Shown one piece after another: positions 17,833 to 26,155 of a stretch of DNA of 64,000 nucleotides; position 1 is the first letter of the stretch; each line of letters begins with the position of its first letter. Position numbers and translations under genes: made by a program. The DNA lies in the NCBI RefSeq assembly GCF_005795905.1, contig NZ_VAWE01000001.1:7877501-7941500 (forward strand), written 5' to 3'. Origin of the DNA: Streptomyces marianii. GTDB taxonomy: Bacteria > Actinomycetota > Actinomycetes > Streptomycetales > Streptomycetaceae. The notes under the pieces are model-generated. The model did no database searches and was not told where the DNA came from. It was given only the letters and a program-made list of their open reading frames with translations.

Positions 17833-18025
17833 CGAAGCGGTGGAGTCCGGACGGCGGCCGTACCCGAGGCGGCGGTCCCGGCGGCGGCGCCGGTCGCCGG
17901 GGCCGCCCGCCGTTCGCGCCGGGGCCCGGTCCGCTGCCGCCGGGGCCAGGACCCCGGCGTGCGGACGGCCTCGTGCGGGAGTGGGGCGGTTCCCCACGCA
18001 CCACGGGACGGCCCTGCCCGGTGCC

Positions 18026-18388
18026 TCACGCCCAGGGGGCGAAACCCACCGCCCGGCCCGTTCCGTCGCGCTGGATCTCCAGCATGCCCTCGACCGCCGA
18101 GCGGTCGATCGGTCCGTAGACGTGCGGGAAGAGAGTGCCCGAGGCGACCCCGGGCGGTGGTGCCGGGTCCGCCGGCTCGAGACGGACCGGTGCGAGCAGC
18201 CTGGTCTCGTCGATGAGCAGTGCCATCAGCGGTCCGGGCACATCGCGGTAGAAGGCGTTGACGACCGCGAGTGTGGTGGCCTCGTCGGGCGAGCAGTGGA
18301 CGAAGCCCTCCGCGGGAAGGGACGCGGGCGCGTACGGCCGTTCCGGGACGGCGAGCCAGTCGTCGAGCGGAACCACATGCATGATCAT
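18026..18388 (-). CDS. DUF952 domain-containing protein
   Basis: A 120-residue soluble protein that appears to match DUF952 along its whole length: MHVVPLDDWLAV, the conserved GFVHCSPDEA core near residue 28, AFYRDVPGPLMALLIDETRL, and FPHVYGPIDRSAV near the end. The FVHCS and FPHVYGP motifs are the most conserved parts of the family, but the biochemical function is unknown. ATG 18388 and ATG 18382 are both possible starts. The 190 bases downstream to the MASE1 gene show no feature. Confidence 0.85.
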   Translation of the reverse strand: MIMHVVPLDDWLAVPERPYAPASLPAEGFVHCSPDEATTLAVVNAFYRDVPGPLMALLIDETRLLAPVRLEPADPAPPPGVASGTLFPHVYGPIDRSAVEGMLEIQRDGTGRAVGFAPWA

Positions 18389-18484
18389 GTGTCAGTTATA
18401 GCGCCGCGGAGGGCGCGCGCCGGGCCAGGCCGGCACCGGACGGCGTTCCGGACCCGGATCCGGACTCTGCCCCGGGGCACGGGT

Positions 18485-19264
18485 TCAGGCACGGACGACC
18501 GTCACCCCGGCCTCCGCGAATGCGTCCGCCGTCCCCTCGGACACGGCGGAGTCGGTGACCAGTGTGTCCACCTGCTCCGTCGCGCAGATGCGGGCGAAGG
18601 CCCGGCTGCCCAGTTTGGTCGAGTCGGCCGCGACGATCACCCGCCGGGCGCGCTCGCACAGCAGCCGGTTGATCGCCGCCTCGTCCTCGTCGTGCGCCGC
18701 CGCGCCGTGCACCACGTCGAAGGCGTTCACACCGAGGACCGCCACGTCCAGGGCGATCTGGCCCAGGACCCCGTCGGCGAGCGGGCCGATCAGCTCGAAC
18801 GACTGCGGACGGGCCACGCCGCCCGTGACGACGATCTTGAACTGGGGTCTGATCGCCAGTTCGTTGGCGATGTTGAGGGCGTTGGTGACGATCGTCAGCG
18901 CGGGGGTGCCCGAGGCCAGATCGGGCCGGGCGGCCAGCGCCCGGGCGACCTCGGTGGTGGTCGTGCCGCCGGTGAACCCGACCGCCTCGCCGGGCGTGAT
19001 CAGCTCGGCGACGGCAGCGCTGATGCGTTGCTTCTCCGCCGCGTGCCGCGACGCCTTGTAGCGCAGCGGGAGTTCGTACGACACGCCGTGCACCACCGCG
19101 CCGCCCCGGGTGCGGACGAGCATCTGCTGCTCGGCCAGCTGGTCGAAATCGCGCCGGATCGTCGCGGCCGAGACGCCCAGGGCCCCCGCGGCCTCCTCGA
19201 CGTCCAGCCGGCCCCGCTCCACCAGGAGTTCCAGCAGCGCCGTCCAGCGGGCGTCGCGCGACAT
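18485..19264 (-). CDS. DeoR/GlpR-family transcriptional regulator (AgaR-like)
   Basis: A 259-residue repressor with an N-terminal DeoR HTH (about 3-57: ALLELLVERGRLDVEEAAGA then LGVSAATIRRDFDQLAEQQM) and a C-terminal phosphosugar-sensing domain of the ribose-5-phosphate isomerase fold. The latter shows the ligand motifs GFTGGTTTTEVARAL, IVTNALNIANEL and VAADSTKLG. It is divergent from an SIS-domain isomerase and a class II aldolase, the usual targets of AgaR-type regulators of N-acetylgalactosamine or tagatose pathways. The 130-base spacer carries a tandem direct repeat. The effector is probably a sugar phosphate made by those enzymes. Confidence 0.92.
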   Translation of the reverse strand: MSRDARWTALLELLVERGRLDVEEAAGALGVSAATIRRDFDQLAEQQMLVRTRGGAVVHGVSYELPLRYKASRHAAEKQRISAAVAELITPGEAVGFTGGTTTTEVARALAARPDLASGTPALTIVTNALNIANELAIRPQFKIVVTGGVARPQSFELIGPLADGVLGQIALDVAVLGVNAFDVVHGAAAHDEDEAAINRLLCERARRVIVAADSTKLGSRAFARICATEQVDTLVTDSAVSEGTADAFAEAGVTVVRA

Positions 19265-19321
19265 CCACCGCTCCCTTCCTCGAACGTCAGTGGTGACCCT
19301 AACGCACACAGAACCCGCCAT

Positions 19322-19341
19322 GATGCTTGAAGATGCTCGAA
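19322..19341. promoter_or_regulatory. tandem direct repeat in the DeoR/SIS divergent region
   Basis: GATGCTTGAA (19322-19331) is followed at once by GATGCTCGAA (19332-19341). DeoR-family repressors often bind direct repeats of this kind. The repeats sit 58 bases from the regulator start and 54 from the SIS gene start. Confidence 0.5.
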
Positions 19342-19394
19342 ATCTCGCGCTATCTTGCAAAAACACGCACACACTCGAAGAGTGGAGTACGCAT

Positions 19395-20279
19395 ATGAGC
19401 CATGTCGGGCAGGAGTTGGCGAGCCAGCCGGAGTGCTGGACCAGGGCGGCGGAGCTCGCCGCGACCCAGGGCGGGGCGCTCCCGGCCGCCGGCGAGCGGG
19501 TGGCGTTCGTCGGCTGCGGCACCTCCCTGTTCATGAGCCAGGCGGCCGCGGCCCTGCGGGAGGGCGCGGGACAAGGAGAGTCGGACGCGTTCGCCGCCTC
19601 CGAGTTCCCCGCCGGCCGCTCCTACGACCGGGTGGTCGCCCTCACCCGTTCGGGTACCACCACCGAGGTCCTCGAACTCCTCGGCCGGCTGCGCGGACGC
19701 ACCCGTACCACCGCGGTCACCGCCGACCCGACCACGCCCGTCATGGCCGCGGCCGACGAGACCGTCGTCCTCGACTTCGCCGACGAGCGGTCCGTGGTCC
19801 AGACGCGTTTCGCGACCACCGCGCTCACCCTGCTGCGAGCCGGTTCCGGCCTGCACACCGACGCCGTGGCCGACGACTGCCGGGTCGCCCTCGCCGAACC
19901 GCTCCCCGAAGGGCTCACGGCCAGTACGCAGTTCACCTTCCTGGGCCGCGGCTGGACCGTCGGCCTCGCCAACGAGGCCGCGCTCAAGGTGCGCGAGGCG
20001 TCGGCGTCCTGGGCCGAGGCGTATCCGGCCATGGAGTACCGGCACGGCCCCATCAGCGTCACCACCCGCGGCACCGCCACCTGGATGATCGGCGACGCGC
20101 CCGCCGGGCTCGCCGACGAGGTGCGCGCCACCGGAGGGAGATGGGTCGCCGGCGGCCTGGACCCGCTCGCCGAACTGGTCCGCGCCCAGCGGCTCGCGGT
20201 CGCCGTCGCCGAGTCACGGGGCCTGGACCCGGACAGCCCCCGCCATCTGACCCGTTCCGTCATCCTCTCCGGAGCGTGA
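19395..20279 (+). CDS. SIS-domain sugar-phosphate isomerase/deaminase (AgaS/GlmS-C-like)
   Basis: A 294-residue protein with two SIS (sugar isomerase) domains, the fold of the GlmS isomerase half and of AgaS, the galactosamine-6-phosphate deaminase/isomerase. The first domain has VAFVGCGTSLFMSQAAA and the phosphosugar-binding LTRSGTTTEVLELL. The second has GRGWTVGLANEAALKVREAS, followed by MEYRHGPIS, a motif shared with GlmS. There is no glutaminase domain. ATG 19395 follows GTGGAG. It is three bases upstream of the aldolase gene, so the two form an operon; AgaS plus a GatY/KbaY-type aldolase is a recognised amino-sugar or tagatose degradation pairing, although transport and kinase genes are not seen here. 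Confidence 0.88.
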   Translation: MSHVGQELASQPECWTRAAELAATQGGALPAAGERVAFVGCGTSLFMSQAAAALREGAGQGESDAFAASEFPAGRSYDRVVALTRSGTTTEVLELLGRLRGRTRTTAVTADPTTPVMAAADETVVLDFADERSVVQTRFATTALTLLRAGSGLHTDAVADDCRVALAEPLPEGLTASTQFTFLGRGWTVGLANEAALKVREASASWAEAYPAMEYRHGPISVTTRGTATWMIGDAPAGLADEVRATGGRWVAGGLDPLAELVRAQRLAVAVAESRGLDPDSPRHLTRSVILSGA

Positions 20280-20282
20280 CCC

Positions 20283-21158
20283 ATGCCGCTCGCCGAAACC
20301 GGAACGCTGGTCGCCGCGGCCGCTGTCGAGCGCCGTGCCGTCGCCGCCTTCAACATCATCACGCTGGAACACGCCGAAGCGGTCATCACCGGCGCGGAGG
20401 CCGCCGGGTCCCCGGTCGTCCTCCAGATCAGCGAGAACGCCGTGAAGTACCGCTACGGCAGGGTCCGTCCGCTGGCCAGGGCCGCCGCCGAGGCGGCGGC
20501 CGAGGCCGGCGTTCCCGTCGCCCTGCACCTCGACCACGTCACGAGCGACCGACTGCTCCGCCAGGCGGTCGACGCGGGGTTCAGCTCCGTGATGTACGAC
20601 GCCGCGCATCTGCCGTACACGGAGAACCTCGCCGCTACCCGGTCCGCCACCGAGTGGGCACACGGCAGCGGCCTCTGGATCGAGGCCGAGCTGGGGGAGG
20701 TGGGCGGCAAGGAGGGCGCCCCGCCGCTGGACGCCCACGCTCCCGGGGCCCGTACCGATCCGGAAGAGGCACGCGCGTTCGTCGAGGGGACCGGGGTGGA
20801 CGCACTCGCGGTCGCCATCGGCAGCTCGCACGCGATGACCGCCCGCACCGCCTCGCTGGACCACGGGCTCCTGGCCCGGCTCGCCGGGACCCTGGAGGTA
20901 CCGCTCGTGCTGCACGGCTCGTCCGGCGTACCGGACGGGGAACTGACGGCCGCCGTGTCCGGTGGCATCGCCAAGGTCAACATCGGCACCGCCCTGAACC
21001 TCGCCATGACCTCCGCCATCCGGGACTACCTGGCCGCGAACGCCGACGCCGTGGACTCGCGGAAGTACCTGTCTGTCGGCCGCCGGGCGATGGCCGAGAC
21101 GGTCACCGCGCTGATCGGTGTCCTGCGCGGCGCGGGAGAGCCCGTCCCCGTCGCCTGA
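20283..21158 (+). CDS. class II fructose/tagatose-bisphosphate aldolase (GatY/KbaY/Fba type)
   Basis: A 291-residue zinc aldolase that splits a ketose 1,6-bisphosphate into dihydroxyacetone phosphate and an aldehyde. Recognisable parts are VAAFNIITLEHAEAVI at the start, catalytic Asp84 and zinc ligand His85 in LHLDHV, the EAELGEVGGKEG loop, a second zinc His in AIGSSHAM, and LVLHGSSGVPD with the third His. KVNIGTALN binds the phosphate. At about 290 residues, with the divergent substrate loop, it fits the GatY/KbaY group rather than the long housekeeping Fba. It follows the SIS gene by three bases and is probably controlled by the divergent DeoR repressor. Confidence 0.9.
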   Translation: MPLAETGTLVAAAAVERRAVAAFNIITLEHAEAVITGAEAAGSPVVLQISENAVKYRYGRVRPLARAAAEAAAEAGVPVALHLDHVTSDRLLRQAVDAGFSSVMYDAAHLPYTENLAATRSATEWAHGSGLWIEAELGEVGGKEGAPPLDAHAPGARTDPEEARAFVEGTGVDALAVAIGSSHAMTARTASLDHGLLARLAGTLEVPLVLHGSSGVPDGELTAAVSGGIAKVNIGTALNLAMTSAIRDYLAANADAVDSRKYLSVGRRAMAETVTALIGVLRGAGEPVPVA

Positions 21159-21473
21159 GCGGCACCCGTACCCGCCCCGCGAGTGGGCGCCCGGCCCGAG
21201 AACCCGTCGCTCCTCGACGTTCCCGCCGACACCCTCGGCCCGGTGCTCGCGCAAGGCCGGGGCCTCCTGGGAGGAATCAGGTGAAATCCGGGGCGCTGGG
21301 CCACCGGAACGGACCAACCGCGCCCGGCCCCTCCCGGATTCGCCGCCTGATCCGGGACACACTCTCCTCGCCACCCGTTTCCCGCGGGCGGCGGAGTGGG
21401 CTCGATGGAACGGACGCCCGGCGCCACGGGCACAGCGAGCCGTCCGCCGCCGAACCGAACCGACAGGATTCCC
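21159..21473. other. intergenic region, no supported gene
   Basis: A 315-base gap between the aldolase and the lipoprotein gene. A 33-codon GTG frame starting near 21184 can be read but has no convincing ribosome site and ends at a TGA close to 21280. No strong hairpin was noticed. It probably holds the lipoprotein promoter. Confidence 0.4.
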
Positions 21474-22238
21474 ATGCCCCACATCACACCTCCGGCCCTC
21501 CGGCGGGGCGGCGCGCTCGCGCTCGCCGGCGCCGCGGCCGCCGCGCTGCTGACCGGCTGCACCTCCTCCGGTGACAGGGAGGGCTCCTCCTCCCCGACCG
21601 GAAAACCGCTCGCCGGACCCGAGAAGGCCGGTGCCGGCATGGCCGTGCTCCGCGGCGACACGATCAGGAAGGCTCTCGTCACCGATTCCGAGCTGCGTTC
21701 CTACCAGGCCCAGGAGATCAGCCCGCCGAACGTGCGGCCCAAGTCCGACCGGGAGGAGTGCCGGCCCCTCGCGGACATGACCGCGTCGGGTACGGCCCGT
21801 ACGCCCGAGGCCGTCGACTTCGCCAGCCGCTCCTACGTCTCCACGGGGACGCCCGGCCTCACCACGACGGTCAGTCTCTTCTCGTACGAGGGCGACGACG
21901 CGCGGCGTACCTTCTCGGACGTCCGCAAGGCGCTCGCCACCTGCGGCGCCGGCTTCACCACCTCGGGGAACAGCGGCGGTACGTCGGTCAAGTACGTGGC
22001 CGTGAAGGAGGAGGAGGCGCCCGAGGGCGGCGACGAGGCCGTCTCCTGGAGGATGACCGGCACCGCACAGGGCTCCTCGATGCCCATGCAGATCACCGCC
22101 GTGCGGCAGGGGCGCAACGTGGCGGTGTACTTCACGCTCAACCTGCTCGACCCGAAGAAGGCCGACCTTCCCGAGGACCTGCACGGCCGTCAGACCGCCA
22201 AGCTGGCGAAGGCGATCGAGTCGGCCGGCAGGTCCTGA
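21474..22238 (+). CDS. secreted lipoprotein of unknown function
   Basis: A 254-residue exported lipoprotein. The signal peptide is RRGGALALAGAAAAALLTGC, with lipobox LTGC giving Cys26 as the lipidated residue, followed by a Ser/Gly-rich linker. The mature part has a pattern seen in many actinomycete sensor-like lipoproteins: IRKALVTDSELRSYQAQEI, REECRPLADM, then ASRSYVSTGTPG and SLFSYEGDDARRTFSDVRKA, CGAGFTT, and a C-terminal VYFTLNLLD and LAKAIESAG. Two Cys in the mature chain (in EECRPL and ATCGAG) could pair. This resembles the PknH-sensor-like fold group, which is an inference. ATG 21474 follows ACAGGATTCCC. A very large palindrome lies about 115 bases downstream. Confidence 0.8.
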   Translation: MPHITPPALRRGGALALAGAAAAALLTGCTSSGDREGSSSPTGKPLAGPEKAGAGMAVLRGDTIRKALVTDSELRSYQAQEISPPNVRPKSDREECRPLADMTASGTARTPEAVDFASRSYVSTGTPGLTTTVSLFSYEGDDARRTFSDVRKALATCGAGFTTSGNSGGTSVKYVAVKEEEAPEGGDEAVSWRMTGTAQGSSMPMQITAVRQGRNVAVYFTLNLLDPKKADLPEDLHGRQTAKLAKAIESAGRS

Positions 22239-22354
22239 CGGCGCGCGGCCGCTGCCCCCGGGCTCGGCACGTCCTGGGCGGGTGCGCGGTCCCGCGGCGG
22301 CCAGGCCCGTCCCGCGTGCGGGCCTCGCCCGGGGCCGACCCCGGGAACCAGGCC

Positions 22355-22420
22355 CCGGAAACGGGAACCCGGCCCGCCGGACGGTGTACACCGTCCGGCG
22401 GGCCGGGTTCCCGTTTCCGG
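22355..22420. terminator. 66-bp perfect palindrome, probable bidirectional terminator
   Basis: Bases 22355-22387 are exactly repeated in inverse over 22388-22420, with GTGTACAC at the centre and no loop. The outer ends read CCGGAAACGG and CCGTTTCCGG. As RNA it would form a 31-33 base-pair stem in either direction. It lies 117 bases after the lipoprotein stop. Confidence 0.75.
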
Positions 22421-23013
22421 ATCGCCGGACCTCGTTCCGGCCACCAGTTCCTCGTTCCGGACACCCGGTCCGTGCCGCACACCGCGGCCGGGCGGCCCGT
22501 GCGCGTCCGGACCAGTAGTGCTGCTTGCCGGCGCGCAGCAGGATGCCCGTGACGGCGACCGCGACCAGCGCGGCCGATACCACGAGCCGGCGCCGGGCGC
22601 GCACATGAGCCGCGGGCCGCGGCGGGCCGGGTACGTCCGGACCCGCCCGGCCCACCCACGCCGCTGACGTTCCGGAACCGGACCACGAACGGGAACCGCG
22701 CGGCGACGTCGGTCAGGCCCCGCCCGGCGCGGCGGCGGGAACCCTGCCCAGGAGCCCGAGCACGCTGAGGAACGCGGCGAGGGGAACGGCCGGGACACGC
22801 CGGGTACGCATGAACGACCCCCTGTCCGACTCGCTTGCCGCACTCGCGGCGGGCGAGACGGTACCGAGCTCACTATGCGACAAACCGCCACCGAAAGCCA
22901 TCGAACCCCCGTACTCGTGTTGGCGGAAAGTGACGGGAGTTGCACAACTTGCGTTCGAAGATTGGCTGGTTGACCGTAGGATCTGGATGCCCCCGATCGC
23001 CGGGGGAGTCCGT
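22421..23013. other. long intergenic region before the conservon
   Basis: This 593-base stretch holds no well-supported gene. On the minus strand a membrane-helix-like segment (VVSAALVAVAVTGILLRAG) can be read around 22520-22590 in an open frame without a clear start or stop, possibly a gene relic. A short minus-strand frame at 22713-22811 is listed separately. The conservon promoter should lie in the AT-richer part between about 22890 and 22995. Confidence 0.4.
22713..22811 (-). CDS. possible small membrane or secreted peptide (32 aa)
   Basis: A 32-codon frame starting at ATG 22811 behind GGGGGTCG. It encodes two Arg near the start and a single hydrophobic stretch (VPLAAFLSVLGLLGRVPAAA). 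It could be a small membrane peptide, or the remains of a signal peptide from a broken gene whose later part is the membrane-like segment near 22550. It is divergent from the conservon. Support is weak and no family is recognised. Confidence 0.25.
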   Translation of the reverse strand: MRTRRVPAVPLAAFLSVLGLLGRVPAAAPGGA

Positions 23014-24678
23014 ATGCGGTCTGGAAGGGACTCGTTCTGGCGTGGTCGCGTTATCCGGAAGCGTCGTGTCATGGTCGGGCTGCTGATCGCGGGGGGTGGC
23101 GGGGTCGCCGCCCTGGCGCTGCTGACCTGGGCGTTGTCCCTGCGTCGAAGGCTGCTTGCCGAACAGCGGGTACGGGCGCGGGCGGAGGGGCTCGCGGCGG
23201 CACGCGAGGCCGAGATCGCCCATCTGGCCGCCGTCCGGGTCCCGGCCATCGCCGAACGGACGCGCACCGGCCGTCTCCTGGACGGGGTGCCCGGCCCCGC
23301 CGGCTCGGACGCCGAGCTGGGCGCCGCGTTCGCCCGGGCCCTGGCCGTCGTCGTCACCGCCCTCGGCTCCGACGAGGCCGTACGCCGGGAGCGGGCCCTG
23401 CGGGACTCGGTGCAGTCCGCCTTCGAGTCCGTCGCCCGCACCATGCACGCCATGGCGACCGTGCAGCAGCAGGTGCTGGACCACATCGAACGCTCCATCG
23501 ACGACCCCCGGTTGATGGCCGAGGTGATGAAGGCCGACCATGCGGCCGCCCAGATGACCCGCAAGGCCCAGACCCTGCTCGTGATGTGCGGCATCTGGCC
23601 CGCGCGGCGGGAGAGCCGGCCCGTGTCCCTCTACGACTGCGTCCGCGGCGCCCAGTCGCGCATCGTGGAGTTCGGCCGGGTCGAGGTACACGGCGGCCAG
23701 ACCCTCCACGTCGTACCGCCCGCCGTCGAGGGGCTGATGCACGCCGTCGCCGAACTCCTGGAGAACGCCACGGTGTTCTCCCCGTCCAGCACCCAGGTCG
23801 TGGTCACCGTCCGGGAGGTGGCCGCGGGGGCGGTCGTCGAGATCGACGACGCGGGCCTCGGCATGCCGCCGGACGTCCTGGCGCAGGCCACGGCACACCT
23901 CCTCGACGACCCGGATCTGGCCCGGCTCGGCGCGGTGCCGCGCCTCGGACTCGCCTGCGCCGGCCGCTGGGGCCGCGAGCTCGGGTTCAGCGTGGAGCTG
24001 ACGTCCGCCTCCGCCTACGGCGGAACCCGCGCCGTCACGTTCGTACCCCACCGGCTGCTGACCGAGCCGCCGGCCCACCCCGCTCCGCTCCGCCGCGAGC
24101 CGGCGGCGGAACCGCGGGCACCCGGGCATGCGCCGTCGCGCCCGGCGACCGGCGAGGGGGAGCCGCACCCCCGGTCGGACGGCCCGGACCCGGCGGTCCA
24201 GGGCACGGCCGGCCCGGCAGCCGGCCTTTCGGGGCCGGGCGTTCCGCCGTCCGGTGTCGGGCCCGGTGTCGGGCAGGCAACCGGTCCCGTACCGCCCGGC
24301 GGCGGTCCGGCAACGGGCCACCCGGTCCCGGGCGGCGGTCCGGGGTCCGGACCCACGGTGCCCGGCACCACCCCGCACGACGAAGGTCCGGCGCCCGCCG
24401 ACGGTCCGGTGCCCCCGGCCGGCGGACTGCCGCGGCGCCGCAGCAGGCGCGGCGGACGCGAACCGGGGCCCGAGCGGGGCACCGGACAGAGCCGCGGCGC
24501 GCCGTCGCCTCCGGACCCCGGCCCCCCTTGGACCCCCGAGGCGGCCCGCGCCTCGATCTCGGGCGTGGTGTCCGGGACACGCCGGGGCCGCGCCGCCCTG
24601 GAAAGCGGCACGCCGACACCCCGCGCGGCCGATCGCGGAACCGACCACCCAACCGACCACGAGGGAGGCCGCCAGTGA
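23014..24678 (+). CDS. cvnA: CvnA-type conservon sensor with histidine-kinase-like ATPase domain
   Basis: First gene of a conservon, the Streptomyces operon whose products form a membrane complex compared with eukaryotic G-protein-coupled receptor systems. The 554-residue protein has one N-terminal membrane helix (MVGLLIAGGGGVAALALLTW), a helical region with dimerisation-like MATVQQQVLDHIERSIDDP, then a GHKL ATPase domain with the N box ELLENATVF (Asn251) and DDAGLGMP. No phosphorylatable His box is visible. The last 200 residues are Pro/Gly-rich and disordered, as usual for CvnA. ATG 23014 is chosen because CGGGGGAG stands six bases upstream; earlier ATGs lack a site. The stop overlaps the GTG of cvnB. 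Confidence 0.9.
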   Translation: MRSGRDSFWRGRVIRKRRVMVGLLIAGGGGVAALALLTWALSLRRRLLAEQRVRARAEGLAAAREAEIAHLAAVRVPAIAERTRTGRLLDGVPGPAGSDAELGAAFARALAVVVTALGSDEAVRRERALRDSVQSAFESVARTMHAMATVQQQVLDHIERSIDDPRLMAEVMKADHAAAQMTRKAQTLLVMCGIWPARRESRPVSLYDCVRGAQSRIVEFGRVEVHGGQTLHVVPPAVEGLMHAVAELLENATVFSPSSTQVVVTVREVAAGAVVEIDDAGLGMPPDVLAQATAHLLDDPDLARLGAVPRLGLACAGRWGRELGFSVELTSASAYGGTRAVTFVPHRLLTEPPAHPAPLRREPAAEPRAPGHAPSRPATGEGEPHPRSDGPDPAVQGTAGPAAGLSGPGVPPSGVGPGVGQATGPVPPGGGPATGHPVPGGGPGSGPTVPGTTPHDEGPAPADGPVPPAGGLPRRRSRRGGREPGPERGTGQSRGAPSPPDPGPPWTPEAARASISGVVSGTRRGRAALESGTPTPRAADRGTDHPTDHEGGRQ

Positions 24679-25121
24679 CCGGAGCCGTGACCAGGCTGCC
24701 CGACCTCGGATGGATGCTGCGCCCGCTGACCGACGTCCCCGGAGTGCGACACGCCGTGGTGGTGTCCGAGGACGGGCTGCGGCTCGGCCACGCGTCCGCC
24801 GAGGCCCTCACCGGACCGGTCGCCCTGCTCGGCGTCCCGGAGGCCGAGTCGCTCGCCGCGGCGTGCGCCGCGATGACGATGACCGGCCGCTCCACGGCCG
24901 CACTGCTGTTCGGCGGCGGTGCCGGGGTGCGCCAGCTGATGCTGGAGTCGGAGCACGGCTTCGTCCTGTTCACCCACGCCGGGGCAGGCGCCCACCTCGC
25001 CGTCGCCACCGGCACCGACGCCGATGTCGGCCTGGTGGCCCAGCAGATGCAGGTGCTGGTGGCGAGGATCGGTACCCATCTGAGCACCGGGCCGCGGGAT
25101 CCGGCGGACCCGCCGTCATGA
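24675..25121 (+). CDS. cvnB: CvnB, roadblock/LC7-domain protein
   Basis: A 148-residue protein of the roadblock/LC7 fold, expected to regulate the GTPase encoded downstream, as MglB does for MglA. Typical parts are LGWMLRPLTDVPGVRHAVVV, SEDGLRLGHASAEA, the central AAACAAMTMTGRSTAALL and a C-terminal VGLVAQQMQVLVARIG helix. GTG 24675 overlaps the cvnA stop, and its own stop overlaps the cvnC start (ATGA). The position as second gene of the cvn operon and the domain agree with the standard order cvnA-B-C-D. Confidence 0.93.
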   Translation: MTGAVTRLPDLGWMLRPLTDVPGVRHAVVVSEDGLRLGHASAEALTGPVALLGVPEAESLAAACAAMTMTGRSTAALLFGGGAGVRQLMLESEHGFVLFTHAGAGAHLAVATGTDADVGLVAQQMQVLVARIGTHLSTGPRDPADPPS

Positions 25122-25480
25122 CGGACGACCGGGAGGGCCGGACCACCACCCGTGCGGTGCGCCCCTACGTGATCACCGGCGGCCGCGCGGCCGCCGCCGG
25201 CGCGCCGCTGTCCTGGGAGACGCTGGTGACGGCCACGGGCACCGCAGCGCCGGAGACCCTCCAGCCCGAGTACCGCATGATCCTGACGCACTGCCAGGGG
25301 CTGCTGTCCGTCGCCGAGGTGGCGGCCCACCTGGGCCAGCCGCCGTCGGTGGTGCAGGTGCTGCTCGCCGACCTCCTCGACTGGGGGCTCATCCTGTCCC
25401 GTCCGCCGGTGCCCCGCGCCGAACGCACCGACGTGACCACGCTGAGAAAGGTGCTCCATGGCCTCGAAAGCCGCCTCTGA
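25118..25480 (+). CDS. cvnC: CvnC, DUF742 protein
   Basis: A 120-residue DUF742 protein, the third component of the conservon. The conserved features are VRPYVITGGRA at the start, EYRMILTHCQGLLSVAEVAA and VVQVLLADLLDWGLI, which form a winged-helix-like domain, and a C-terminal TTLRKVLHGLESRL that runs into the next gene. Its start overlaps cvnB by four bases. The gene overlaps cvnD by 23 bases, so the four proteins are tightly coupled. In S. coelicolor conservons CvnC is thought to help assemble the membrane complex; the exact activity is unknown. Confidence 0.93.
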   Translation: MTDDREGRTTTRAVRPYVITGGRAAAAGAPLSWETLVTATGTAAPETLQPEYRMILTHCQGLLSVAEVAAHLGQPPSVVQVLLADLLDWGLILSRPPVPRAERTDVTTLRKVLHGLESRL

Positions 25481-26141
25481 CGCCTTGGCCGGCAGCGCCG
25501 GGGCACCGGCGACGCGGCCGCCAGGGGGAGCGGCGGCCGCCTCCGGGCCGTACCCGGGGACGGAACCGGGTGGGAAGTACCTCGCACCGGGCGTCGCGGG
25601 CGCGGCCAAGATCCTCGTCGTCGGCCCGCTCGGAGTGGGCAAGACGACGCTCATCGGAACCGTGTCCGAGATCCGGCCGCTGTCCACGGAGGCACTGATG
25701 ACCCGGGCCGGCGCCCGCGTCGACACCCTGGGCGGGCGTACCAAGACGACCACGACCGTCGCCCTCGACTTCGGCCGGATCACGCTCGACGGCGACCTCG
25801 TGCTCTACCTCTTCGGCACCCCGGGGCAGCAGCGGTTCCTGCCGGCCTGGCGGGATCTGGCCAAAGGCGCGCTCGGCGCCCTCGCCCTCGTCGACACCCG
25901 CGATCCGGCGGCGTCCTTCGACGCCTTGGGCAATCTGGAGGACCTCGACCTTCCGTTCGCCGTGGCCGTCAACGCCTTCCCCGGCAGCCCGGAGCACTCC
26001 GAGGACGATCTGCGCGTCGCGCTCGACCTGCTGCCCAGCACCCCGCTCGTCAGCTGCGACGCCCGCGACTCGCGCTCCTCGGTGCTGGCCCTGATCGCGC
26101 TCGTACGCCATCTCGTCCACGCCGCCACGGAATCCTCGTGA
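25458..26141 (+). CDS. cvnD: CvnD, Ras-like small GTPase
   Basis: A 227-residue GTP-binding protein, the output switch of the conservon. A disordered Ala/Gly-rich lead of about 45 residues precedes the P-loop GPLGVGKTT (56-64). The switch II region is FGTPGQQRF (119-127), which has Thr in place of the usual Asp-x-x-Gly Asp, as in other CvnD/MglA-like proteins. The guanine-specificity segment is degenerate: AVAVNAFPG with Asn172 instead of NKxD. A C-terminal helix RSSVLALIALVRHLV closes the fold. ATG 25458 lies inside cvnC. Its stop overlaps an in-frame GTG of the following P450, though a better start is 15 bases later. Confidence 0.93.
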   Translation: MASKAASDALAGSAGAPATRPPGGAAAASGPYPGTEPGGKYLAPGVAGAAKILVVGPLGVGKTTLIGTVSEIRPLSTEALMTRAGARVDTLGGRTKTTTTVALDFGRITLDGDLVLYLFGTPGQQRFLPAWRDLAKGALGALALVDTRDPAASFDALGNLEDLDLPFAVAVNAFPGSPEHSEDDLRVALDLLPSTPLVSCDARDSRSSVLALIALVRHLVHAATESS

Positions 26142-26155
26142 CCAGGGAGGCCTCG

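Noticed and set aside
21184..21284. 33-codon GTG frame after the aldolase gene
   Set aside because: No ribosome site and no recognisable motif.
20214..22655. 813-codon open frame on the minus strand across the SIS, aldolase and lipoprotein genes
   Set aside because: It is the mirror of three well-supported plus-strand genes and is low-complexity Arg/Gly/Pro; a GC-rich shadow.
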